A DNA stretch of 64,000 bases from Pseudovibrio sp. Tun.PSC04-5.I4 (lineage in GTDB: Bacteria; Pseudomonadota; Alphaproteobacteria; Rhizobiales; Stappiaceae). Shown here one piece after another: positions 49,864 through 58,900 of the stretch. The number at the start of each line of letters is the position of its first letter. The first letter of the stretch is position 1. The notes beneath the pieces were generated by a model. That model had not been told where the DNA came from and did no database searches. It saw only the letters and a program-made list of their open reading frames with translations. The stretch spans positions 496,001 to 560,000 of the forward strand of contig NZ_FNLB01000008.1 in assembly GCF_900104145.1 (NCBI RefSeq), read 5' to 3'. The position numbers and the translations under genes were made by a program.

Positions 49864-51246
49864 GAGCTAACCGCAAAAGTTGGTGATGGGTTTCACGCGG
49901 CGTGATTTTGGTTTGCATCACTCTCGATGCCATTCGTGAAGATGACACCCTGTATTATCTTAGGCAATTGATTTTTGCCTCTCAATTTCTGCCAGCGCTT
50001 CTCCGCTGCCTTGATCAGCATGAAGACCATTGGCATTGCAGTATCCCGGGAGAGGCAATTCTTGGTTTGCCTTGTTCTATGGCGCACAGTTGCAAAGGTT
50101 GATTCAATTGGATTGGTGGTTCTGATATGCCCCCAATGCTCAGCAGGAAAGTCATAAAAAGCCAACAGTTCGATCCTATCCTTGGCAAGGCATTGCGTGG
50201 CTTTGGGGTATTTAACCTCAAATTTCTCTATGAAAAGATCAAAAGCCGTCTCTGCATCTGCACGATTTTCCGCCATCCAGATATCCTGTAGATCCTTTTT
50301 CGCTTTGGCCTGCAAGGATTTAGGCATTTTGCTTAGGACGTTCATTGTCTTGTGGACCCAGCAGCGTTGAGCTTTTGTTGTGCCAAAGACTTCCCGCAAT
50401 GCCGCCCAGAAACCCAGAGCACCATCTCCCACTGCTAATTTCGGTTCGATCTGCAGGCCACGAGCTTTGAGAGCAAGCAATAGTTCCCGCCAGCTCTGAG
50501 TATCTTCCCGGTAGCCATCATCAAAGCCAATCAGCTCTTTCTTGCCTTCCGGTGTTGCCCCGATCAACACCAGAATACAGCGACTTTCCCGTTCTCCCCG
50601 GGCTTTCAGATAGATGCCATCTGCCCACATATAAACGTAGTTGCGCGCTGACAGGTCTCGAGTTTTCCACTCTTCCCATAAAGATCGCCAGCTTTTGACA
50701 AGGCCGCGGATGACATCCGGCGAAAGGTTGGGAGCATCAACACCCAACAAAGCACTTAAAGCTTGCTGAACATCATTGGTGGAAACCCCACGCAAATAGA
50801 GCGCTGGGATCAATTCATCAAGACTGGTTGAACGGCGCAGATAATTAGGTAACAGATTGGAATGGTAATGAATTTTCTCTTCTGCATTCTCATCTCGATC
50901 CCGGATCCGAGGTTTGCTGACCGTGACAGGCCCAACCCCAGTTTGGACCTGGCGCTCTGGCAAATGCCCATGCCGGACCACCCGCTGACGGCCATCTGGT
51001 AATTTTAAGTCCGAGTAAAGCGAAAGCACGCTCATGACTTCACTCTCAATGGCCGCTCGCAAAAGTTGCTGTGCACCCGAACGCAAAACTTCCGTGAGCG
51101 CATCTTGAAATTCCCCTGGCTGCACAAGCGGGATAACACTATCATCTGTCATAGGCGTATCAGCTCCTCTGGAGTCAAAAGCAAGCTTCGAACACTTGCT
51201 ATGATACGCCGCAATTCACTCCGTCACCAAGATTCACCGTTAGCTC
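49864..51246 (-). mobile_element. IS256-family insertion sequence, copy 2
   Basis: 1383 bp, the same ends as copy 1, and its own 9-bp target duplication GACATGTTG (49855-49863 and 51247-51255). Same orientation as copy 1. Confidence 0.95.
49893..51152 (-). CDS. IS256-family (mutator-type) transposase, copy 2
   Basis: This 419-residue protein is identical to the copy-1 transposase in every residue. The absence of differences indicates very recent transposition or strong gene conversion. Together with the intact ends it suggests an active element in this genome. Confidence 0.97.
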   Translation of the reverse strand: MTDDSVIPLVQPGEFQDALTEVLRSGAQQLLRAAIESEVMSVLSLYSDLKLPDGRQRVVRHGHLPERQVQTGVGPVTVSKPRIRDRDENAEEKIHYHSNLLPNYLRRSTSLDELIPALYLRGVSTNDVQQALSALLGVDAPNLSPDVIRGLVKSWRSLWEEWKTRDLSARNYVYMWADGIYLKARGERESRCILVLIGATPEGKKELIGFDDGYREDTQSWRELLLALKARGLQIEPKLAVGDGALGFWAALREVFGTTKAQRCWVHKTMNVLSKMPKSLQAKAKKDLQDIWMAENRADAETAFDLFIEKFEVKYPKATQCLAKDRIELLAFYDFPAEHWGHIRTTNPIESTFATVRHRTRQTKNCLSRDTAMPMVFMLIKAAEKRWQKLRGKNQLPKIIQGVIFTNGIESDANQNHAA

Positions 51247-51255
51247 GACATGTTG

Positions 51256-51757
51256 CGCTTGCGAAGGCATGCGACCTCATTGATGACCGCACAGGCTCAT
51301 TTTAACTGCTCACCCGGAGTGCCAATGGTTTTTGCTATGCTGACTTTGTTGCCGTTCGCCGCGGCGCGACAAACCCATTGCGCAATTGGCCATCCAAGAC
51401 GTGAAGGGCCACAAACTGCCACTCAGGGGCTTCCATCAGGGATTGAGTACAGATTGGTGAAACTATTAAACAGTCATCCTCAGAACTCGATTTCCCCCTT
51501 GTTCGAGCATACGAGCGATTACATCGGATGACCCGTTGTTGTCGTTCGCAGGGCTGTGCAACGTTCCACTGAAAAGAGGTTTACAACTCCTAGTTTGTTA
51601 CCTAACGTTCGCTCAAGTCCTTATTTTTAAACAACCTATTACTAGAACTTCCAGTCCCAAAAACTCAAAAGCCTAGTCTTTTAATGTCGAATTGGCTTCG
51701 GTACTATGTCCCATCCTGGCGATTGCGAAGCGCCAATTGAACAAAGCGACCTCATGA
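51256..51757. other. non-coding region with R1 repeat
   Basis: About 500 bp between IS copy 2 and the 51758 gene. R1 copy 3 is at 51405-51446. No supported gene. Confidence 0.5.
51405..51446 (+). repeat. dispersed repeat R1, copy 3
   Basis: Contains GGGCCACAAACTGCCACTCA and GGGGCTTCCATCAGGGATTGA. Confidence 0.6.
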
Positions 51758-52315
51758 ATGACTGATTCAATCCTTTTCCGCATTGACCTTGATGGAACAA
51801 AGGTGCCCGTGAAGTGGCACGAAATGCACGAGGTGCGGCGAGACATCTTGCATTACTTCGAAGAAAACCTACACGAGCCAACGAATGTCTACGTCATCCC
51901 AGAATATTCAAAGCACGAGTACTGGAAGTACCTGACCGTGTGCTATGAACGCGAATATGCCGAAACTCGTCGCTACTGCTGGCTTTTTGAACGGGGATGT
52001 TTGGCACTACTAAATGGCCTGTCTCTCGATATCCTAAACGAACAACTTTGGCCGGGCTCCAACCTTTGGGGCAAAGGCAAAGGGATTGCTGAGTCGTGCT
52101 TACCCTACCTCAAGAGCTACCAGCCAAAAGAGCTCTTACTGAATGAAGGGAAACAGATGCTCATTGAAGCTATGAGTTTCATCTCAGCAATGAGCGCCGA
52201 TGAACTGGACGAAGACGGCTACCTAAAGTTCGTAACAACTGACCAGGGGGGCTGGTTTACCAAAAACATCATCGGAGATTACTTCCGCGCAACCGCACAA
52301 CTCGATTTCGGGTGA
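51758..52315 (+). CDS. hypothetical protein, function unknown
   Basis: This 185-residue protein is not recognised. Composition is natural and aromatic-rich, with a mixed alpha/beta look (MTDSILFRIDLDGTKVPVKW; EYWKYLTVCYEREYAETRRY). No signal peptide or membrane span. ATG 51758 is the first start; no strong ribosome-binding site precedes it. It stands alone, flanked by R1 repeats on both sides, which may reflect a small cassette-like unit. Confidence 0.6.
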   Translation: MTDSILFRIDLDGTKVPVKWHEMHEVRRDILHYFEENLHEPTNVYVIPEYSKHEYWKYLTVCYEREYAETRRYCWLFERGCLALLNGLSLDILNEQLWPGSNLWGKGKGIAESCLPYLKSYQPKELLLNEGKQMLIEAMSFISAMSADELDEDGYLKFVTTDQGGWFTKNIIGDYFRATAQLDFG

Positions 52316-52380
52316 TCTTTGCGCAAGATTGCGCCCTTACCCGTAACTACCCCATTTGGCCCTCTTAGGCTCGTTTCGTC

Positions 52381-52422
52381 GGGCCACAAGCAGCCACTCA
52401 GGTGGTTTCATCATGGGTTGAG
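52381..52422 (+). repeat. dispersed repeat R1, copy 4
   Basis: Contains GGGCCACAAGCAGCCACTCA and GGTGGTTTCATCATGGGTTG. Confidence 0.6.
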
Positions 52423-52461
52423 ATAAATCGCATTGGTGATTTTAGCTTTAGATGAGAGGTA

Positions 52462-53079
52462 TCAGGAGCATGACACGAAGCGGCCCATCCATGCTGTTCT
52501 TGAAGCCAGTGCGTCAATTTCGCTAAACCCATGTTTCTGCCAAAAGCGAATGGCTTTAGCGTTCTTTGCATTCGCGCCAACATGTACAGCAGCTACCCCA
52601 TGTCGCTTGGCACACCGCATCCATGTGTCAAGAAGCAGGGCACCCATGCCTTGCCCTTGTATAACAGGGAGAAGGTTCATGTGTAGATGAGCAGGAAAGC
52701 ATATAGAAATCTGTTCTGGTGTTTTTTCAGGAACATGGATCATCTGGCATCGACGTTCATCCGCAGTCCAAGTCGATCGCATTCCTTCGTCTGGTTTTGA
52801 GTATCTTTGTCTTAAGCTCGGCCACCATTGAGATTCCAGGACTGCTTCAAATTCGACGGTATTATTTGTGCCAACACAATAACCTACTACTTGGTTATGG
52901 TGCTCAATCACGTAAGCGAGTTGAGGTGAGTATTTTAGATAGGGGGCCGAATATATGTGCCCCATCATTCTATAATCAATATACAAACGGCTTGCATCAT
53001 CGCCCAAATGGCCTGTTTGAACCGAAATACGGTAGAGTGCCTCCAAATCATCGGGACTAGCTCTGCGGATCTTGTTCAT
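52462..53079 (-). CDS. GNAT-family N-acetyltransferase
   Basis: This 205-residue enzyme begins IRRASPDDLEALYRISVQTG, the usual GNAT N-terminus. It has the acetyl-CoA-binding motif A (HMNLLPVIQGQGMGALLLDT, with Q-G-Q-G-M-G) and the C-terminal GVAAVHVGANAKNAKAIRFW and QKHGFSEI. Substrate unknown. An insertion of ~60 residues between the first helix pair and motif A makes it longer than minimal GNATs. It is a single gene flanked by R1 copies 4 and 5. Confidence 0.9.
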   Translation of the reverse strand: MNKIRRASPDDLEALYRISVQTGHLGDDASRLYIDYRMMGHIYSAPYLKYSPQLAYVIEHHNQVVGYCVGTNNTVEFEAVLESQWWPSLRQRYSKPDEGMRSTWTADERRCQMIHVPEKTPEQISICFPAHLHMNLLPVIQGQGMGALLLDTWMRCAKRHGVAAVHVGANAKNAKAIRFWQKHGFSEIDALASRTAWMGRFVSCS

Positions 53080-53633
53080 TTCAATATCCCCGATTCATGT
53101 GCAACCACTTTTGCATCTTATGAAGACCGAATATTGGTAGCAAGCTCAGGTCAAAGGCATTCAGGACCAAGGGGCCAACAGCAGCCCTTCAGGCGGCTCC
53201 ATCAGAGGTAGAACGAGGCCAATTCAGAGGCTTTGGTAATCAGTCTGATGAACACGCAGTTATTATTGAATCGCTAGCGCCCTGCGGAGTATGTGAAAAC
53301 TACCACAAGCGATGGAGTGCCCAAGCACTTACCCAGTGCGGTGTAATGCAGTGTTGCTACCAAGCAGCGGAAGTTCGAACTGGAACGATCCACGGCTTGG
53401 CAGCCGCCCACCCCAATCCCCTTGAGAAGGAACCGCTACGAGACGGATTAGGAACCCGCAGCGTTTCGTCCCGTTCGGAACCTAAATCGATTATGGCGCA
53501 TCCAGGCGACAATAAGGTCAAACCCAAAGGCGTTCCTTTCGGACCCACAACCTGATGCATCAATCATCAATCGATGATGCCAATTTGACGTCACTTTAGA
53601 CGTGATTGGTTTGGTTGGAGTACCAGACTATTC
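53080..53633. other. non-coding region with R1 repeat
   Basis: About 550 bp. R1 copy 5 lies at 53171-53213. A short plus-strand frame near 53346-53555 has poor composition and is not called. Confidence 0.45.
53171..53213 (+). repeat. dispersed repeat R1, copy 5
   Basis: Contains GGGGCCAACAGCAGCCCTTC and AGGCGGCTCCATCA, then GGTAGAAC. Confidence 0.55.
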
Positions 53634-54302
53634 TTAAAGCTTGAACGTTTCAACCTTTTCAAGGATCACTCCCTGCCGTGACAAAGCCTCAACCGTCAAT
53701 AAAGGCAATGCTTGCAGTCCTTGGAAGTGCTGCCACCATTCCTCGTGTTTACTTAAGTGATGAAGCGTGGATACGAACGCTACCAATTCATCGGCACTAA
53801 TCGTTCGAACATTTTGTTCGTCAAGGGGCAGTGCACGCCACTCAGCATGCCTATCGTTGAATGTTAGCACGTGCTCAGTACTCTTGGATGGGGCGGGAGA
53901 GGTGGTGGCTTCGAATACAACTGAGTATCGGCCCTCGCCATGACAATGGATCGTTACCCGTATGCAAGACTTCTGTTTGGATGAGTTGCCGCAACCCGGT
54001 GATGCAAACGAACGAAACTTCTCCCGCAGCAACAATTTTCCTTCTACCTTAAGGAAAGCAAGTTCGCCATTGTCTTTAACAAATTGGTAGATTTTAAACG
54101 GACCTTGCTTCAATAGATAACCATATCTGTCGAGCAGCGGCTTGACCTGGTCAACGTTGGCTAACGCTTCCCCATTTTTCCATTTACTAACTTGGCTCTG
54201 TTGAGTTCGGCACAGCTTTGCCGCTTCCGTTTGGGTGAGCCCAGCCTTCAATGCAATCCGTAGCAATTCTTGAGTTTGTTTATACTTCTGTTTCTTTGCC
54301 AT
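53634..54302 (-). CDS. XRE-type helix-turn-helix protein
   Basis: This 222-residue protein has an N-terminal XRE/Cro helix-turn-helix (LLRIALKAGLTQTEAAKLC, then RTQQSQVSKWKNGEALAN). The remaining ~150 residues (including CIRVTIHCHGEGRYSVVFEA) are a domain I do not recognise, with three to four Cys. It lies 237 bp after a small gene and near the DUF4143/STAND pair on the same strand, so it could regulate that defence-like locus. Start ATG 54302. Confidence 0.8.
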   Translation of the reverse strand: MAKKQKYKQTQELLRIALKAGLTQTEAAKLCRTQQSQVSKWKNGEALANVDQVKPLLDRYGYLLKQGPFKIYQFVKDNGELAFLKVEGKLLLREKFRSFASPGCGNSSKQKSCIRVTIHCHGEGRYSVVFEATTSPAPSKSTEHVLTFNDRHAEWRALPLDEQNVRTISADELVAFVSTLHHLSKHEEWWQHFQGLQALPLLTVEALSRQGVILEKVETFKL

Positions 54303-54360
54303 CCCATAACCTTAAGAGTACGCCCAACCATTGAATACTAGGGTGGGCGATATTGACAGT

Positions 54361-54540
54361 TTATGGATTTTGGTTTGGATTCAACTGCTTTCCACGATTT
54401 CCTTGATTTTTGGCGCGAGTTTTATTCTGACCTGGCACACCTTTGTTTGCGTTCAAGGTGTCTGCCTTGCGATCATATGAGGTTTTCGCACCTGATAAAT
54501 CTTTGGTGCTGCTTTTTTTGTGGGATTTAATTTTGGTCAT
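54361..54540 (-). CDS. small hydrophilic basic protein, function unknown
   Basis: This 59-residue Lys/Asn/Gln-rich protein (MTKIKSHKKSSTKDLSGAKT) has no recognised family. ATG 54540 has a strong GAGGAG site 7 nt upstream, which supports it as a real gene; the upstream in-frame start is rejected. The C-terminus is low complexity (NQGNRGKQLNPNQNP), so the protein is probably disordered. Confidence 0.6.
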   Translation of the reverse strand: MTKIKSHKKSSTKDLSGAKTSYDRKADTLNANKGVPGQNKTRAKNQGNRGKQLNPNQNP

Positions 54541-54729
54541 GCCGTAACTCCTCGTGTTTGACATGACCTTGATAAACAACAACAAAGAGGCATGGCACAC
54601 ATAAAAAAAGAATACTTTGGAATATTATTGAATATCTCAAATTTTATCGTTTGAATTCAAAGTACCCGCTTTTTGACAGGTTACACATACGGCGGCACGT
54701 AGTCTTACAGAAAAGGTGAGAGCAGAGTT

Positions 54730-55932
54730 TCACGAGCTAACGCGTGCTATCTCGGCAATCCGCTTGATTGCGGTTTTTAAATCTAGACGAGGAACTCCCG
54801 TTCCAAATACGGGTTTCTCACCTGAGTGAACCACAAACTGGTCTTGCTTAGCTACTTTCAAATCGGCGCAACCGTTATGGAAACCGTTTTCTTCTTTACG
54901 AGCTGAACCTACCTTAAACTCAATGGCAACTAACCTATCGTTCTGGGACGGGAAGTCTAGAACCAAATCGATTTCATCTTCACCACGGCTCCCTTTTTTG
55001 CGGTAAAAATTCGCTTTGCAAGTCCCATTTGCCGCAAGGATTAGAGCTTCCATCGCGTAACTTTCAAAGCTGCTTCCAATCGATGAATGTGATCGTAGCT
55101 GGATCGAGGTCTCTATGCCTAAGAGTGCGTAAAGGATGCCTGTGTCCCGCACAAATATTTTTGGTTTTGTTTCAGGAGCCGTATTGAATAACCGTCGCAC
55201 CAGCCCCAGTCTCTCAAGCACATGGACGAAAGAGATTAGTTCTTGTCGTTTAAAGTCAAGGTAACCGGTTGCGCCTAGTTCAGAACCATTCCGCCTCGCG
55301 AGCCATATGAATACGTCGCGTAATTGGAAAGTTCTTTGAATATCCCACCTGGTATAATCACGGATCAAGAGGCTCTCCAGCATTTTACATCGCCAGTCGA
55401 AGCTTTGAGCATCACTTTCCGCGTTAAGGCTTTGGGGGAGACCTCCACGGAGCCAGTGTTGATCTAAGTCGAATCTCTCTTTGTTTCTTGGTGGTGATGC
55501 TCCGGCAATTGTATCTATTATTGGCCCTTCAGCGGAGGATTGTGTGATCATTCCGGCTGCTACTTCATTGATTTGAAGAGGAGGGACCTCAACCACATCA
55601 ACAATACCTGTTAGCGCTGTTTGCAAACAATCCATGGTGGCGAGATCATTCGGAGCAACAACTAGGTGTCTTTGTAGACCGCATTTATCGGCCTGTCGCA
55701 CTTTGGCAATGATTGCATCCACAGATGCAACACCCACATCATCTAAGACAAATATACCAGCCTCATGCGGAACACCTGCAACTTCTTGGCAATGCTTGGT
55801 GTCGGTGCGCCGAGACTGCAAATCGGCAAGGAGCGAGGTACGCCCAACGCGCGGTAATCCGCAGACTAATGTGATGCCGTTATTCCTGACGGACGCGTCA
55901 AATTGGTCTAAAACGGACATACGTTTCATCAT
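54730..55932 (-). CDS. DUF4143-type ATPase with PD-(D/E)xK-like C-terminus
   Basis: This 400-residue protein has the AAA plus DUF4143 layout: an N-terminal P-loop, FVLDDVG as Walker B, LWRGGLPQ-like HWLRGGLPQSLNAE, then SLLIRDYTRWDIQR. The C-terminal GEDEIDLVLDF with VAIEFKVG is a nuclease-fold-like motif. Notably the P-loop reads GLPRVGRTS, with Arg where the catalytic Lys normally is, so ATP hydrolysis may be impaired. The start overlaps the stop of the large STAND-like gene by 4 bp (ATGA), so the two are probably made together. Role in the locus unknown. Confidence 0.75.
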   Translation of the reverse strand: MMKRMSVLDQFDASVRNNGITLVCGLPRVGRTSLLADLQSRRTDTKHCQEVAGVPHEAGIFVLDDVGVASVDAIIAKVRQADKCGLQRHLVVAPNDLATMDCLQTALTGIVDVVEVPPLQINEVAAGMITQSSAEGPIIDTIAGASPPRNKERFDLDQHWLRGGLPQSLNAESDAQSFDWRCKMLESLLIRDYTRWDIQRTFQLRDVFIWLARRNGSELGATGYLDFKRQELISFVHVLERLGLVRRLFNTAPETKPKIFVRDTGILYALLGIETSIQLRSHSSIGSSFESYAMEALILAANGTCKANFYRKKGSRGEDEIDLVLDFPSQNDRLVAIEFKVGSARKEENGFHNGCADLKVAKQDQFVVHSGEKPVFGTGVPRLDLKTAIKRIAEIARVSS

Positions 55933-58900
55933 GCTGACCGCGTCAGATCTAGCACCACTATTTCAGTGCGTCCCTCACGAGTAGAAGCGCTTTGTGCGGC
56001 GAGAGCGTCTCGGAGCTCGTCTGCTGACTGTGGTGGCTTAATGCCCTTTGGAGGCTTACATGGCTTTTTGGAGGCGTTAGTACCGAACCAAAGCACTACG
56101 TATATACCGCGTTCTGCGCGCCAGTCGCTCGTATATAGGCGGTCAAGCTGTCGATCCGCTGCAGTCCAAAGTTTTTCGTGCCACTGCCCCTTCAGCTCAA
56201 TCGGAACCATTATACCCGGAAGTATACATTCAATATCGCAACGCTTGTCATCTGCCAAATGGCCCTCTGGCAATGCACTAATACCAAACGGCAGATTACC
56301 TTCAAACATCTTCAGAATGGTATCCCTGCAATCGTCCTCTTTTTTGGGCACGTCACCATCGAAGAAGTCTTTGTACCAGTTGACGTCGCTACCACGGATC
56401 TTCAACTGCACTTGAGCCAACTCATCAAGCATTACTGATTGAAGTTGAGTACCTGTTTTCGGCGAGGCATCAGTGATCGCGTTCGTGACAGTTGATAAGT
56501 CATGTGCTTCCCACTCGGCTTCTACTCGCTTACGTTTCTGCTCGGCGAGTGCAACACGCAATTGCGGCGTATAGCCATCTTCTGGAGCCTCTCTCAGTTC
56601 CTCTAGTGCTTCAGTCGCGCTCGGGGACACATTGTCACCTAGCCGGTTAATGAGAGCAATTAGATAATCAGCCGCATCCCAGGAGTTGGTGTCACCTCTG
56701 GTAGAGCCACTTGGCCAACTAGCGTAAGTGTAAGCATTCCTAAACGTGCCAATCGACCAAGAGACGAGTTTCACATCAAGTGAAATAGGTTTTGCGGTCC
56801 GTTTTGGTTTGCCGGTTCGCTTGCGGAGTTCCCACAAGAGGTCTTTGTTTATAGTACCAGTCTGTTCAAGACGTGCACATGTGGTTTCGAAATCGAGGAT
56901 TAAGCCAATTGCATCCCACATAAGACGGCGCTCATCATTAAGCTCCAATTCCAAGCGACTAGGTAGCAAATTGCTGATGGTGACTGTTTCAGCTGGGCGT
57001 TGCAGTAGCAGGTCAAGAATCTCGGACTCCGTCTCAGCAGACATATCCTCATATTTCCCAAGCCACTCTGCTGCAAGATGAGCAGCTAGTTCCACATCCT
57101 CGGTGTTGCACATCAGGTTATACAAACCAGTGATGTGTTGGAGACCTTTATCAAGTTGTGGTTCAATTAAGAGGCGCTGAACTGCCTCCCACTGCTCTCT
57201 GGCACGGAGCTCACTTTCAAGTTGAACATCGAGATCTATTATTCCCGCATGATCTTTAATCTGACTTTGTACGAGCTGAATGTAGCCAGCCATCAAACGT
57301 TCATCCGGAAGATCATTGAAACCGCGTCCGGTACGCGATCGTTCCGCCAATGCAGCGACAATAATGTACGATGCATCCCAATTGCGACCCTCAGCGTAAC
57401 TGGTTGCAATTTCGGTGGCGGAGGGCTTCGGCGGAGTACTGGTCAGGAAGGCCTCGAAGCCAGTAAGCGCGGCGCCTCGCAACTCGGGACCTAGCCATTG
57501 CTCGATCCTGGCAGAGCCATCTGCGCACTCATCACCTATATCGTTGAATAAATTCAGGTAAGCTTTAGCCAATCCGACTACGCTGCCGTAATGACCACTT
57601 TGCACTAAATCAATGCGAGTGGTGAAATCGGTGCGATCCAGATCCCACCGAGCCCGCTGTTCAGACAAGTGTTTACGCTTCAGTTGCTCATTTTCGATCT
57701 GCCAATCTGGCACATCAGGAATGGCGAGTTTCTCCAACCATGCCTTATCTTCAGCGCCGTCCACAATAAATCGGAGTGCCGCTGCTCTAATGCAGGCTCC
57801 GTCCTCCGGCCCGTGCTGTAAAAGTAGAACTACTTTACGCCAATTTGGATCACCACAGTCAAGCTGATCGAGTAGCCAGACAACATCATCTTCGCTCGGT
57901 CGAAATCCCAACTTGGACATTAGTCCGAGGTGCTGCCAGACATTATTCTCACTCTCTAATTCAAGGAACACATGACGCTGTACTGCGTGTCTCAGCTTAT
58001 CGTTCTCACACATGACCTTTGCTACAGCCTTTCGACTTTCACTCTGTACACCGCGGTGAGGGTTGAATGCTTGCAACCAAGACCACAGCTTATCTGCCTG
58101 AGGAACTACGTCTGTGAGATGCCTGACGAGCAAAGTAAAGGCTAGGTCAGAAATTGCACCTCTTGATGACACTGTAACTCTTGATGACACCAAGTTTGTG
58201 ATCTCGTTATCGAGTGACGCGTTGGGAGAGGCGTGCCCGTCGCGCTCGGTGAGAGACTTTTGCAATGCAACGAGACCATCAAGAAGCCTATCAATGCGAT
58301 CCTCAGGTAAGTTTCTCCCCAGCCTAGAGAATACAAGCACTGAGTACTCGGTTCGACCTAGCTGTGCTTTTATTGTGTTGAGCACTAGCTTGTCGGAAAA
58401 ATGATTATACCCGACCTCATCTATTAGTATGCTGGCAAGCCGTGCGCTGTCTTCGCTATCTTGTGCAATCAACTGTTCGATAACATCAAGCCAGTCAGGT
58501 GGAGTAATTAGCTCCAAAAGACGATAACCTGCCTCGTTTCGAAGTCCAAATCCAGTGCTTCTGTCGAGCAGGATTGCCATAAGTTCATGGTGTAACTTGA
58601 GAACAAGCTCGGTACCTTTGAGAGCTTCAAGGACAAGCAAGCGCAAACCAAACTCAACTTGATCGTCCTCAATGACCTCACGAATATTGGGTAAGAGGAC
58701 GGATTGCATTAGGCCGCCAGCTCGATATTCAGACCACCCTCTAAATCGAGGGTTTTTACGCGATAACGTGAGTAGTGCATTGAACAGGGCTTTGCCTTGT
58801 TTAGGATTAAGTGTGTCGGCATCACCATATTCAATTAGACCCATTGGATCTGCGGTTATTACCTGGTCGGCAAAATCTGGTGAGTGAAAAGCCAGCCATG

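Noticed and set aside
45901..51246. Composite transposon made of two IS256 copies around LysR and methyltransferase
   Set aside because: Each copy has its own 9-bp target duplication and the outer flanks do not match, so the insertions are independent.
53346..53555. Short plus-strand frame
   Set aside because: Pro/Arg/Ser-rich, no ribosome-binding site, and overlapped by an equally long minus-strand frame.
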